DNA of 64,000 bases, taken from the NCBI RefSeq assembly GCF_016405985.1, contig NZ_JAEFCF010000023.1:1-64000 (forward strand), given 5' to 3'. The position numbers and the translations under genes are program-made. The notes below the pieces were generated by a model. It was given only the letters and a program-made list of their open reading frames with translations, searched no databases and was not told the origin of the DNA. This DNA comes from Paracoccus sp. IB05 (GTDB taxonomy: Bacteria; Pseudomonadota; Alphaproteobacteria; Rhodobacterales; Rhodobacteraceae). This document shows positions 24,070 to 32,230 of the stretch, one piece after another. Positions within the stretch are counted from its first letter, which is position 1, and every line of letters begins with the position of its first letter.

Positions 24070-25089
24070 TTGGCCAAGACCGATATGGCGCTGGAAGACG
24101 AGCTGGTGGTGATCCGCCAGATGGTGGAAGCGGCTTTGCCGCTCTGGCCGGTGCCGGCGGGCGCAGAAGTGAGCCTCCTGAACATCGCCGAAAACCTGAC
24201 CTGGCTGGTGGAGGCGGGGGCGTTTCGTGCGGTGCTGCGGGTGAATCGGCCGGGCTATCACACGCGGACCGGCATCGGCCAGGAACTGGCCTGGAGCCAG
24301 GCGCTGGCGCGCGATGCCGGGATCGATACGCCTGCCGTGATCGCCGGGGTGAATGGCGCGCTGGTGCAGGAGGCGCTGGTGCCGGGATCTGCGCCGGGCG
24401 AGTCGGGCGGGCGCTACATGGTGATGTTCGAATTCGCGCCGGGCCGGCAGCCGGGGCCGGATGATGATCTGGTGGCGCCGTTTCGCAGCCTGGGGGCGAT
24501 TGCGGCCCGGACCCATATCCATGCGCGGGGCTGGCAATCGGCGGAACCGCTGGAGCGGCTGGTCTGGGATGAGGCGGCGGTGTTCGGCGAGGGCGCCACC
24601 TGGGGCGACTGGCGTGCCGGCCCGAATGTCACGCCTGAGATCCGCGAAGTGCTGGAGGAGGCAGAGCAGATGGTCTGCCAGCGTCTGGCGGCCTGGGGCA
24701 AGGGGCCGGCGCGCTATGGGCTGATCCATGGCGATATGCGGCTGACCAATCTGCTGATCGACGGGTCACGTACCGTCTTGATTGATTTCGACGATTCCGG
24801 GCTCGGCTGGTATCTTTACGACTTTGCGGCGGCGGTGAGCTTTATGGAGGATCACCCGCAGGTTCCGGCTTTGCGCGCGGCCTGGGTGGAGGGGTATCGC
24901 GACATAACGCCCTTGCCCGAGGAGGAGGAGCGCGAGATCGACACATTTGTCATGCTGCGGCGGATGGCGCTTCTGGCCTGGATCGGCAGTCATAGCGAGG
25001 CGCCGGAGCCCCAGGCCATGGCGCCGCATTTCGCCGCAGGAACCGCGCGCCTGGGACGGGCCTGGCTGGCGCGGCTTGCACGCGGGTGA
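24070..25089 (+). CDS. Aminoglycoside-phosphotransferase-fold kinase
   Basis: This protein of about 335-339 residues has the APH/homoserine-kinase-like fold. The catalytic loop reads YGLIHGDMRLTNLLID and the metal motif VLIDFDDSGLGWYLYDFA, as in small-molecule kinases of this superfamily; the ATP lobe is at about 25-110. The substrate is not predictable; relatives phosphorylate homoserine, hydroxylysine, choline or antibiotics. The start is uncertain: TTG at 24070 has AGGGG 9 bases upstream, while the first ATG (24085) has no ribosome site. It stands alone between the sulfur operon and the Zn ATPase. Confidence 0.82.
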   Translation: MAKTDMALEDELVVIRQMVEAALPLWPVPAGAEVSLLNIAENLTWLVEAGAFRAVLRVNRPGYHTRTGIGQELAWSQALARDAGIDTPAVIAGVNGALVQEALVPGSAPGESGGRYMVMFEFAPGRQPGPDDDLVAPFRSLGAIAARTHIHARGWQSAEPLERLVWDEAAVFGEGATWGDWRAGPNVTPEIREVLEEAEQMVCQRLAAWGKGPARYGLIHGDMRLTNLLIDGSRTVLIDFDDSGLGWYLYDFAAAVSFMEDHPQVPALRAAWVEGYRDITPLPEEEEREIDTFVMLRRMALLAWIGSHSEAPEPQAMAPHFAAGTARLGRAWLARLARG

Positions 25090-25401
25090 AGGGGATTTCT
25101 CTGGCAAGGCCGGGGGGTAAGACCCCCCGGACCCCCCGCGTCGCGCTGCAGACGACCCGGGCCGCGCCAGGGGGATGAGCAGGAGGAAGACGCTGGCGCG
25201 GAATGCGGCAAGCCTGGCGAGGGGTGGTGGGCCCGTCAGCGCCAGGGCGAAGGCCAGCCTGTGCCCCCAGGGGTTGCGCGTTTCACCTGGCCTTCCGCAG
25301 GGGCGAAACGCCAGGCCGGTTGCCCCGCCTTCCGTGGTGCACGGGCTGACCCGGGGAAGGACAGCGCCAGACAGGCGGCGAGGGTTGCGAGCGCTGCCAT
25401 C
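25090..25401. other. Spacer of 312 bp with palindromic element, no confident gene
   Basis: The spacer begins with a GC palindrome (described separately). The rest is GC-rich. A short minus-strand frame at about 25236-25400 begins MAALATLAACLALSFPGSAR, resembling a signal peptide, but it has no ribosome site, loses coding character quickly and overlaps an open plus-strand frame. I regard it as unsupported. Confidence 0.6.
25110..25130. repeat. Dispersed GC-palindromic element, copy 2
   Basis: The perfect inverted repeat CCGGGGGGT-AAG-ACCCCCCGG is followed by ACCCCCC. On the minus strand this reads GGGGGTCCGGGGGG before the stem, matching the design of the copy near 59.28 kb. It lies 21 bp after the phosphotransferase gene. 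Confidence 0.7.
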
Positions 25402-27651
25402 TCAGCCCTCGCGCCCCGGATCATAGGCCAGGAGCCGCAGCGCGTTCAGCGTCACCAGCACGGTCGCGCCGGTATCGGCGAGAATGGCGATCCAGAGCCC
25501 GGTGATCCCCAGCACCGAGGTCACCAGGAACACCGCCTTCAGCCCCAGGGCCAGGGTGATGTTTTGCCGGATATTCGCCATGGTCGCGCGCGACAGCCGG
25601 ATCAGCGCCGGCACATCCGAGACCCGGTCGCGCAGGATCGCGGCATCCGCCGTCTCCAGCGCAACATCGGTGCCCGAGCCCATTGCCACCCCCACGCCCG
25701 CCTGTTTCAGTGCCGGTGCGTCATTGATGCCGTCGCCGATCATCATGACGCCGCCTTCCGCCCCCATCTCGCGGATCACCGCAAGCTTGTCTTCGGGCAT
25801 CATCTGGGCGCGGAACTCCATCCCGAGGCCGCCGGCGATGGCGGCAGCGGTGCGGGGATTGTCGCCGGTGAGGATGGTCGCGCCGATCCCCATCGCCTGC
25901 AATTGCCGCATCGCATCGGCAGCGTCGCTGCGGGGCTCGTCGCGCATGGCGATCAGGCCGAGGGCCTTCGTCTCATCATAGACCGCAACCACCGTCTTGC
26001 CTTCGGATTCCAGCGTGCCGGCGCGGGTGTTCAGGGCGGCGTCAATGCCGCCGGTCGCATGCGCGTGGTGCGGGGATGAGACCCAGGCCCTGACCTCGCC
26101 CCCGGGCGTTGCGACCAGCGCCTCGACGCCCTTGCCGATGATCGCCCGGGCTTCGCGTGCGCGCAGGGCGGTGATGCCAGCGGCTGCGACACGGTCCAGC
26201 ACCGCCCGGGCCAGCGGGTGCGACGACCCGGTCTCGACTGCGCCTGCAACCGCGAGAAGTTCGGCCTCGGTCGCCCCCGGCGCTGCCACCAGATCGGTCA
26301 CGACGGGCTTGCCATGCGTCAGCGTGCCGGTCTTGTCAAAGGCGATGCGGCGCGTGGTGGCGGCGGCTTCGATCACCGCGCCGCCTTTCAGCAGCAGACC
26401 CTTTTTCGCGCCGGCCGAGAGTGCCGAGGCGATGGAGGCGGGCACCGAGATCACCAGCGCGCAGGGGCAGCCGATCAGCAAAAGCGCAAGGCCGCGATAG
26501 ATCCAGGTATCCCAGTCACCGCCGCCCGCAAGCGGTGGTATCAGGATCACCAGCACTGAGATTCCGACAATGGCCGGCATGTAAAGCCGCGAGAAGCGGT
26601 CGATGAAGCGTTCGGTCGGGGCGCGTGCCTCTTCCGCCTCTTCGACGAGGCGGATGATGCGGGCGATGGTATTGTCCGAGGCCTCGCGGCTGACGGAGAT
26701 GCGCAGCACGGCTTCGGTATTGATCGAGCCTGCGAAAACCGCGTCTTCGGGGCCTTTGCTGACAGGAATGCTCTCGCCGGTGACAGGGCTTTCATCAATG
26801 CCGCTGGACCCTTCAAGGATCGTGCCATCTGCCGGGATGCGGTCGCCGGGGCGCACGAGGACCGTCTGCCCGATGGCAAGCGCCGAGACCGGGACCTCCC
26901 GCGTCGTGCCGCCCTCTTCCAGCAATGCAGTCTTCGGCACGAGGTTCGCCAGCGCGCGGATGCCGTCACGCGCCTTGTTGGCGGCAACGCCTTCAAGCAC
27001 CTCGCCCACTGCGAAGAGAAAGACAACCAGTGCCGCCTCTTCCGCCGCGCCGATGAACAGCGCGCCGATGGCGGCAATGGTCATCAGGCTTTCAATCGTG
27101 AAGGGCTGACCCATCCGCAACGCTTCGAAAGCGCGTTTCGCGACCGGGGCGACGCCGATCACACAGGCGGCGAGGAAGGCCCAATAGCCATATTCGGCAC
27201 TGGTCAGCAGCTCGAAAATCCAGGCCAGCGCCAGCAGGATGCCGGTGAAAATCACCAGTCGCCCTTTGGTCGTCGCATACCAGGCCTTGCCGCGATCTGC
27301 CGGATTGTCATGCGAATGAACATGTCCCGGGGCGCCATGATCTGGAGCGCCATGACCGGGATCTTCTCCCGCCCCGCCGTGATCGTGGTCATGATCCGCG
27401 TGATCACGCCGCACCGCCGCCGGGCGACCCCTGCCGGCGCTGATCTCATAGCCAAGCCGGCGCACAACCGCTTCGACCTCTTCGGGGCTGGCACCACCCT
27501 CGCTCAGCGTTGCCGAGAGCCGCTCGCTCATCAGCGCAACGCGGACATCGCCGACGCCGGGCAGCTTTTCGACCGCCTTCGTCACCTTCACCGTGCAGGA
27601 GGCACAATCCATGCCCCCCACCTGCCATTCACGTCTGTTCGTCTCTTGCAT
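25402..27651 (-). CDS. zntA: Zn(II)/Cd(II)/Pb(II)-translocating P-type ATPase
   Basis: This 749-residue P1B-ATPase exports divalent soft metals. It has an N-terminal metal-binding domain with GMDCASC, a His/Asp-rich linker (about 82-116, DHADHDHDHGG and similar), the transport motif CPC in LLIGCPCALV, TGES, the phosphorylation site DKTGTLTHGK, and GDGINDAP. The last helices contain a Lys and the DTGAT segment typical of the Zn/Cd/Pb subgroup rather than Cu pumps. The ATG at 27651 is preceded by GGAGGA with 6 bases of spacing; a GTG codon lies just before it. A MerR-type promoter stands about 75 bp upstream, but the regulator gene is not in this window. Confidence 0.93.
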   Translation of the reverse strand: MQETNRREWQVGGMDCASCTVKVTKAVEKLPGVGDVRVALMSERLSATLSEGGASPEEVEAVVRRLGYEISAGRGRPAAVRRDHADHDHDHGGAGEDPGHGAPDHGAPGHVHSHDNPADRGKAWYATTKGRLVIFTGILLALAWIFELLTSAEYGYWAFLAACVIGVAPVAKRAFEALRMGQPFTIESLMTIAAIGALFIGAAEEAALVVFLFAVGEVLEGVAANKARDGIRALANLVPKTALLEEGGTTREVPVSALAIGQTVLVRPGDRIPADGTILEGSSGIDESPVTGESIPVSKGPEDAVFAGSINTEAVLRISVSREASDNTIARIIRLVEEAEEARAPTERFIDRFSRLYMPAIVGISVLVILIPPLAGGGDWDTWIYRGLALLLIGCPCALVISVPASIASALSAGAKKGLLLKGGAVIEAAATTRRIAFDKTGTLTHGKPVVTDLVAAPGATEAELLAVAGAVETGSSHPLARAVLDRVAAAGITALRAREARAIIGKGVEALVATPGGEVRAWVSSPHHAHATGGIDAALNTRAGTLESEGKTVVAVYDETKALGLIAMRDEPRSDAADAMRQLQAMGIGATILTGDNPRTAAAIAGGLGMEFRAQMMPEDKLAVIREMGAEGGVMMIGDGINDAPALKQAGVGVAMGSGTDVALETADAAILRDRVSDVPALIRLSRATMANIRQNITLALGLKAVFLVTSVLGITGLWIAILADTGATVLVTLNALRLLAYDPGREG

Positions 27652-27726
27652 CACCGATCCTCCGGCCGCTGGTCCGGCGGAAACTGGCCCGGCGGAAACC
27701 GGCAGCGGCCTTTTATCATCGAATCG

Positions 27727-27757
27727 GTTTTAATTCCTCTAGTCACTAGAGGGGCAA
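27727..27757 (-). promoter_or_regulatory. MerR-family-type promoter of zntA
   Basis: On the minus strand, TTGCCC (-35) and TAAAAC (-10) are separated by 19 bp, the over-long spacing typical of MerR-activated promoters. The spacer contains the palindrome CCTCTAG-TGA-CTAGAGG (27736-27752). A ZntR/CadR-like activator is expected; none is encoded nearby. Confidence 0.8.
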
Positions 27758-27765
27758 GCGCTTTG

Positions 27766-28107
27766 TCAGAACATTTTTCCGGCCAGCGGCACATCATGGC
27801 CGGGGCTCAGCAGCACAACCTCGCCCGCCTCATCCGGCACACCCAGCACCAGCACCTCGGAGCGCACCGGCCCGATCTGGCGCGGCGGGAAGTTCACCAC
27901 CGCCAGAACCTGGCGACCGATCAGCTCTTCAATCGTGTAATGTCTGGTGATCTGGGCCGAGGAGCGTTTCACGCCAATGTCAGGCCCAAAATCGATCCGC
28001 AGCTTGAAAGCGGGTTTGCGGGCCTCGGGGAAGGGCTCGGCCTCGATGATCCGGCCCACCCGGATATCCACCTTCGCGAAGTCGTCATAGCTGATCTGAT
28101 CTGTCAT
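27766..28107 (-). CDS. csaA: CsaA-type tRNA-binding protein
   Basis: This 113-residue OB-fold protein resembles the C-terminal tRNA-binding domain of methionyl-tRNA synthetase and B. subtilis CsaA, a secretion-related chaperone. Conserved parts are FAKVDIRVGRIIEAEPFPEA, IGVKRSSAQITRHY and AVVNFPPRQIGPVRSEVLVLG. A GTG at 28119 overlapping the proC stop (GTGA) would add four residues and is an alternative start. It is coupled to proC and ends just before the divergent-facing zntA promoter. Confidence 0.88.
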   Translation of the reverse strand: MTDQISYDDFAKVDIRVGRIIEAEPFPEARKPAFKLRIDFGPDIGVKRSSAQITRHYTIEELIGRQVLAVVNFPPRQIGPVRSEVLVLGVPDEAGEVVLLSPGHDVPLAGKMF

Positions 28108-28115
28108 TTCCGTGC

Positions 28116-28928
28116 TCACTTGCCCAATTCCCGGCCCCGGTCCGCCGCGGCTTTCACCGCCCGCCTCAGAAGCGCCGGGAAGCCGGTCTCAGGCTCCATC
28201 AGCACCGCGAGGGCGGCGGCGGTGGTGCCGCCGGGCGAGGTTACATTGATCCGCAGCTGTTCGGCGCTGTCCACGGACCGATAGGCCAGCTCGCCCGAGC
28301 CGGTGACGGTCGCCCGCGCCAGTTTCATCGCGATCCCGGGGGAAAGGCCCTCGGCCTCACCGGCGGCAGCCAGCGCCTCGATCAGATGGAAGACATAGGC
28401 CGGGCCCGAGCCGGACACAGCGGTCACTGCATCGATCTGGGCCTCGGTCTCCAGCTCGACCACCTCGCCCACGGCCTGCATCAACAGCCGTGATTGCGCG
28501 ATCTGCGCGGCAGAGGCATGGGCATTGCCGACAAGGCCCGAAATGCCACGCCCAACCATCGCGGGGGTATTCGGCATCACGCGGACGATCGGTGTCCTCG
28601 ACCCAAGTATCTGTTCCAGCGTGGCAATCGTCGTCCCGGCGGCGATTGAGATGAACAGCGTTTCGCCATTCCCAAGCGCGGTCAGCCCCGGCAGCGCGGC
28701 ACCCATCATCTGGGGCTTCACAGCGAGTATGGCGATTTCCGCGCGGTCCGGCACGCCTTTGTTCAGATGTACCCCGGTCGCTTTCAGCCAGTCCGAGGGA
28801 TGCGGCTCGATCACCCAGACGGATGCCGCCGGCACGCCGAAATCCAGCCAGCCCTTCAGCAGCGCCGACCCCATTTTGCCGCAGCCAAGCAGCAAAAGCC
28901 CGTGTTCGATTTTGATATCAGCTGACAT
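28116..28928 (-). CDS. proC: Pyrroline-5-carboxylate reductase
   Basis: This 270-residue enzyme makes proline from pyrroline-5-carboxylate with NAD(P)H in the cytoplasm. The Rossmann motif is LLLGCGKMGSALLKGWL near the N-terminus, followed by VRVMPNTPAMVGRG and the family signature ELAYRSVDSAEQLRINVTSP (with GGTTAAAL after it) at the C-terminal dimer domain. Its end overlaps the possible GTG start of csaA, and a YbjN-like gene lies 33 bp upstream on the same strand, suggesting a three-gene operon. Confidence 0.95.
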   Translation of the reverse strand: MSADIKIEHGLLLLGCGKMGSALLKGWLDFGVPAASVWVIEPHPSDWLKATGVHLNKGVPDRAEIAILAVKPQMMGAALPGLTALGNGETLFISIAAGTTIATLEQILGSRTPIVRVMPNTPAMVGRGISGLVGNAHASAAQIAQSRLLMQAVGEVVELETEAQIDAVTAVSGSGPAYVFHLIEALAAAGEAEGLSPGIAMKLARATVTGSGELAYRSVDSAEQLRINVTSPGGTTAAALAVLMEPETGFPALLRRAVKAAADRGRELGK

Positions 28929-28961
28929 GGTCCTGCCTTTCCGCCCGTTTGGGCGGCGAGG

Positions 28962-29465
28962 TTAGGCGCGGCCGTAAGCCTCTGCAATGGCGACTTTCAT
29001 CGCATCGACCGGCGCGCGGCCCCCCCAAAGGGTCAGCTGGAAGGCGGGGTAAAAGCGCTCGGCCGCCAGCACCGCCGAGGAAATCAGTTTGTCGATCTGT
29101 TCCGGCCCGGCCATCTGGCCGCCGGCAAGGCAGAGGCCATAGCGCCAGACCATCAGCCTTTGATCATCCCACCAGGTGAAACCGCCGGTCCAGACCGTGT
29201 CATTGCAACGGTTGATCAGCTCGTAAAGCTCGGCCATGCGGCCCTCGGGGGGCTCCATCTCGAAGGTGCAGATCAGGCGCAGGGTCTCGTCCTGATCGGA
29301 CCAGGCGAGGGTCAGCGAATAGGTGCGCCACAGGCCCTCGACCGCCATGGCGATCTGGTCATCGGTGACACGGTCGAATTCCCAGGCATTGCTGGCGGCC
29401 AGCGTCTCGACGATGTCGATGGGATGGATCTCATCCGAGAGCAGATAATCTTCGGAAAGTGACAT
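28962..29465 (-). CDS. YbjN-domain protein
   Basis: This 167-residue protein matches the YbjN fold (type III chaperone-like): an N-terminal region DIVETLAASNAWEFDRVTDD, a central strand LICTFEMEPPEGRMAELYEL, and YGLCLAGGQMAGPEQIDKLI near the end. I chose the ATG at 29465, preceded by GAGG with 6 bases of spacing, over the ATG at 29480. The family's biochemical role is unclear. It probably heads a small operon with proC and csaA. The upstream region holds several DnaA-box-like sites. Confidence 0.85.
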   Translation of the reverse strand: MSLSEDYLLSDEIHPIDIVETLAASNAWEFDRVTDDQIAMAVEGLWRTYSLTLAWSDQDETLRLICTFEMEPPEGRMAELYELINRCNDTVWTGGFTWWDDQRLMVWRYGLCLAGGQMAGPEQIDKLISSAVLAAERFYPAFQLTLWGGRAPVDAMKVAIAEAYGRA

Positions 29466-29493
29466 GCCCGGCCTCATCATGACGCTTCTGCCC

Positions 29494-29642
29494 TGTGGAT
29501 AACCACCAGAAGCTGGGGAACCTGCAAGGTTATGCGGATTTATCCACAGCCCCCACCAGATATTGATTTATCCTGATTCGTTCCGCGAATCATGTAAAGC
29601 AGTTTGTTGTGGAGGATCCTGTGGAAAACCGGGCTTTCCACA
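29494..29642. promoter_or_regulatory. Cluster of DnaA-box-like sequences
   Basis: Two exact consensus boxes occur: TGTGGATAA at 29494-29502 (reverse orientation) and TTATCCACA at 29540-29548. Two near matches follow: TGTGGAAAA at 29620-29628 and CTTTCCACA at 29634-29642. A partial TTATCCTGA lies at 29568-29576 in the AT-richer centre. They sit in a 215-bp non-coding gap upstream of the YbjN-like gene. This could be a DnaA-regulated promoter, a DnaA titration site, or less likely part of an origin. Confidence 0.55.
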
Positions 29643-29680
29643 GGAAATTGCGATCCGGGCGGGGCAAACTGCAATCCGGG

Positions 29681-30028
29681 TCAGCTTTCCGGCCCGGGCT
29701 GCGTTTTGGCCCAGCGGCGTGGATGAAAGGAGCCGTTGCTGTTGGCTGGAGAATAATAAAGCAAGCTGGCATCCACACAGTCTGCGCCCATATGCTTTGT
29801 GAAGATGGGGCGAAAGATGGCTCTGAACTGCTCAAAGACCTCTGCCTGCCTTTCCGGATCGTAACCGTCGGCGATCAGAAGCCAGTCGGTGAAGTCTTCG
29901 GCTGTGACCGGGCCTGATTGCGGAAGGAAATCTGTGAAATGCACGAAGACCCCGGTATGGCCAGAGCCGCAAAAACCGTATTTGGCACAGACTTCGCCTG
30001 CCAGCCGGTCAAAACCTGTCATTTTCAT
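29681..30028 (-). CDS. Conserved-looking hypothetical protein
   Basis: This 115-residue frame begins MKMTGFDRLAGEVCAKYGFC and contains FLPQSGPVTAEDFTDWLLIA, with aromatic and acidic residues well spread and no signal peptide or membrane segment. I do not recognise a family. Two starts are possible (30028 and 30022), and neither has a strong ribosome site. Composition is protein-like, and the frame does not overlap another good gene, so I keep it as a probable gene of unknown function. Confidence 0.5.
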   Translation of the reverse strand: MKMTGFDRLAGEVCAKYGFCGSGHTGVFVHFTDFLPQSGPVTAEDFTDWLLIADGYDPERQAEVFEQFRAIFRPIFTKHMGADCVDASLLYYSPANSNGSFHPRRWAKTQPGPES

Positions 30029-30121
30029 GGGAGATAGCCGCTGAGGCGCGGCGTGTTGTTACAACGCCCTTATCATGGTGACCGGCGGGCGCGGTGTAAA
30101 TGGCAAAGGCGCCCGCGGGCA

Positions 30122-30152
30122 GAAAATGACCCCCGCGCAGACTGCACGGGGG
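30122..30152 (-). terminator. Possible terminator downstream of trpS
   Basis: On the minus strand the stem CCCCCG/CGGGGG (30130-30135 with 30147-30152, 11-base loop) is followed by TCATTTTCT. It lies about 130 bp past trpS. The stem is short, so this is tentative. Confidence 0.4.
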
Positions 30153-30282
30153 CCAGGTCATCGGGTGGGGCCGGAGGGGCAGGGGATGCCACACCGGCAA
30201 AGGGGGGACAGGACCTCCCGAAGCGACTCGGATCCTGCCAGCGCCTCGATTCAGGCTTGTGACAATGTGGCCCTGCGGCCAG

Positions 30283-31344
30283 TCACCTGCCGCGAGAGCC
30301 AATCATGCCGACAATCTCTTTCGTCCTGGCAAGGATCGGGCTGGCAATGGCATCGGCGCGGTCAGCGCCTTCGCCAAGGATGCGGTCGATCCCGGCCGGG
30401 TCCTGCATGTAGCGGTTCATTGCCTCGGTGATCGGTGAAAGCTTTGCCACCGCAAGATCGGCGAGGCGCGGCTTGAAGGTGCCAAATTGCGCCCCGGCGA
30501 ATTCCTGGATCACCGCTTCGGCGCTGACCCCGGCCAGGGCTGCGTAGATATTCACGAGGTTCTTCGCCTCGGGCCGGTCCTTCAGGCCCTCAACGGTCTC
30601 GGGCAGCGGGTTCGGATCGGTGGTCGCCTTGCGGATCTTCTTCGCGATCGTGTCGGCATCATCGGTGAGGTTGATGCGGCTGGCATCTGACGGGTCGGAT
30701 TTCGACATTTTCTTCGTGCCGTCGCGCAAGGACATCACCCGGGTGGCGGTGCCCTCGATCAGCGGTTCGGTGATCGGGAAGAAGTTGACGCCGTAATCAT
30801 GGTTGAACTTCGCGGCAATGTCGCGGGTCAGTTCGAGATGCTGTTTCTGATCTTCGCCCACCGGCACGCCGGTCGTGTGATAGAGCAGGATATCCGCCGC
30901 CATCAGCGACGGATAGGCCAGGAGGCCAAGGCTGGAATTTTCGGCATTCTTGCCAGCGGTCTTATCCTTGAACTGCGTCATCCGGTACATCCAGCCGATG
31001 CGGGCGACGCAGTTGAAGATCCAGGCCAGCTCGGCATGTCCCGTCACCTGGCTCTGGTTGAAGATGATCGAGCGCGCCGGGTCGATGCCGCTGGCCAGAT
31101 AGGCCGCCGTGATCTCGCGCGTCTGGTGGCGCAGCTTTTCGGGATCCTGCCAGACGGTGATCGCATGCAGATCGACGACGCAATAGATCGTCTCGATCCC
31201 CTCATCCTGCTTTTCGGCAAACCGCTTCAGCGCGCCGAGGTAATTCCCCAGCGTCATACCGCCCGAGGGCTGGATGCCGGAAAAGATCCGCGGCGTGAAA
31301 CCTGGATTGGAGCCGCCCTGACCCGGGGTCTCTTGCGAGGACAT
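30283..31344 (-). CDS. trpS: Tryptophanyl-tRNA synthetase
   Basis: This 353-residue class I synthetase charges tRNA-Trp. The N-terminal nucleotide motif is [20 protein letters not shown], the tryptophan-specific [15 protein letters not shown] is at mid-sequence, and the KMSKS loop appears as [13 protein letters not shown]. Length is normal for bacteria. It stands alone, divergent from the rhomboid gene with 89 bp between. Confidence 0.96.
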   Translation of the reverse strand: MSSQETPGQGGSNPGFTPRIFSGIQPSGGMTLGNYLGALKRFAEKQDEGIETIYCVVDLHAITVWQDPEKLRHQTREITAAYLASGIDPARSIIFNQSQVTGHAELAWIFNCVARIGWMYRMTQFKDKTAGKNAENSSLGLLAYPSLMAADILLYHTTGVPVGEDQKQHLELTRDIAAKFNHDYGVNFFPITEPLIEGTATRVMSLRDGTKKMSKSDPSDASRINLTDDADTIAKKIRKATTDPNPLPETVEGLKDRPEAKNLVNIYAALAGVSAEAVIQEFAGAQFGTFKPRLADLAVAKLSPITEAMNRYMQDPAGIDRILGEGADRADAIASPILARTKEIVGMIGSRGR

Positions 31345-31433
31345 GATGCTCTCCGTCTGGAAAAACTGACCTGCACGGCGTAAGGCTTCGCAGGAGGGGC
31401 GTCAACATCGCGCCCGAAGGGGATGCGTGCCGC

Positions 31434-32123
31434 ATGTATGATACCGATCCGAATGCCAGCCCGATCAACCAGCTGCCCTGGGTCGTCTGGGTGCTGGCGC
31501 TTCCGATGATCGCGGCCGAGATCGTGCTGGGTCTCGCCGAGGCCGGGGTGATCGGGGGGCCGGGGGGCATCGGCTGGCGCCAGAGCGCCCTGATGGATTA
31601 CGCGGTGGCGCGCAATGTCGTTGAGTATTTCTGGGCCAACCGGGTCTGGGATGAGCTGGCTCTGCGCTTTGCGGCCTTTCCCTTCGTGCATCAGACCACG
31701 ACCAGCGCGCTGTTTGCGGTGGTCCTGTTGCTGGCGCTTGGCAAGATGGTCGGCGAGGTCTTCCGCTGGTGGGCTGTCCTGGGCGTGTTTTACGGGGCAA
31801 GCTGGGTCGGGGCCTTCGCCTTTATCGCGCTGGTGCCCTATGAAAATTACCCGCTGATCGGGGCCTATTCCGGGGTTTACGGGCTGATCGGGGCCTTTAC
31901 CTTCCTTTTGTGGGTGCAGCTGATCGGGACCGGCTCGAATGGCTATCGCGCCTTCACGCTGATCGGGATGCTTCTGTTTGTGCAGCTTTTGTTCGGCGTG
32001 CTGTTCGGCGGCGGCTTTGAATGGATCGCCGAAGTGGCCGGTTTCGCCGCCGGTTTCGCGCTGTCCTTCCTTGTCAGCCCCGGCGGCTGGGGTCGGGTCC
32101 GCGCGCGGCTGCGTAATCGCTGA
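31434..32123 (+). CDS. Rhomboid-like membrane protein, probably inactive
   Basis: This 229-residue protein has six predicted membrane helices with the rhomboid layout. The serine loop is present as LIGAYSGVYGLIGAF (GxSG). The helix that should carry the catalytic His (family pattern AHxxGxxxG) reads AEVAGFAAGFALSFLVSP, with Glu at the His place. The upstream H-x-x-x-N helix also lacks the Asn (LLLALGKMVG). It is therefore probably a pseudo-protease of the rhomboid superfamily. It lies alone before an EamA transporter gene on the same strand. The start has only a weak upstream purine stretch. Confidence 0.8.
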   Translation: MYDTDPNASPINQLPWVVWVLALPMIAAEIVLGLAEAGVIGGPGGIGWRQSALMDYAVARNVVEYFWANRVWDELALRFAAFPFVHQTTTSALFAVVLLLALGKMVGEVFRWWAVLGVFYGASWVGAFAFIALVPYENYPLIGAYSGVYGLIGAFTFLLWVQLIGTGSNGYRAFTLIGMLLFVQLLFGVLFGGGFEWIAEVAGFAAGFALSFLVSPGGWGRVRARLRNR

Positions 32124-32230
32124 ACTCGGTTGGTGCGCATGGGCTGTCCCGGCTGCGCGCGCCGGTTGGTTGCGCCTGTGCCGGAGATGGATGACAGAGG
32201 GGCCGATCCCAGGCACTGCAGGAAAGACCC

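Noticed and set aside
25236-25400. Short minus-strand frame resembling a signal peptide after zntA
   Set aside because: No ribosome site and no coherent sequence after about 20 residues; overlapped by another open frame.
29466-29680. Chromosomal replication origin
   Set aside because: Only about 215 bp with few boxes, no dnaA/hemE/parAB neighbours, and no strong AT-rich unwinding element; reported only as a DnaA-box cluster.
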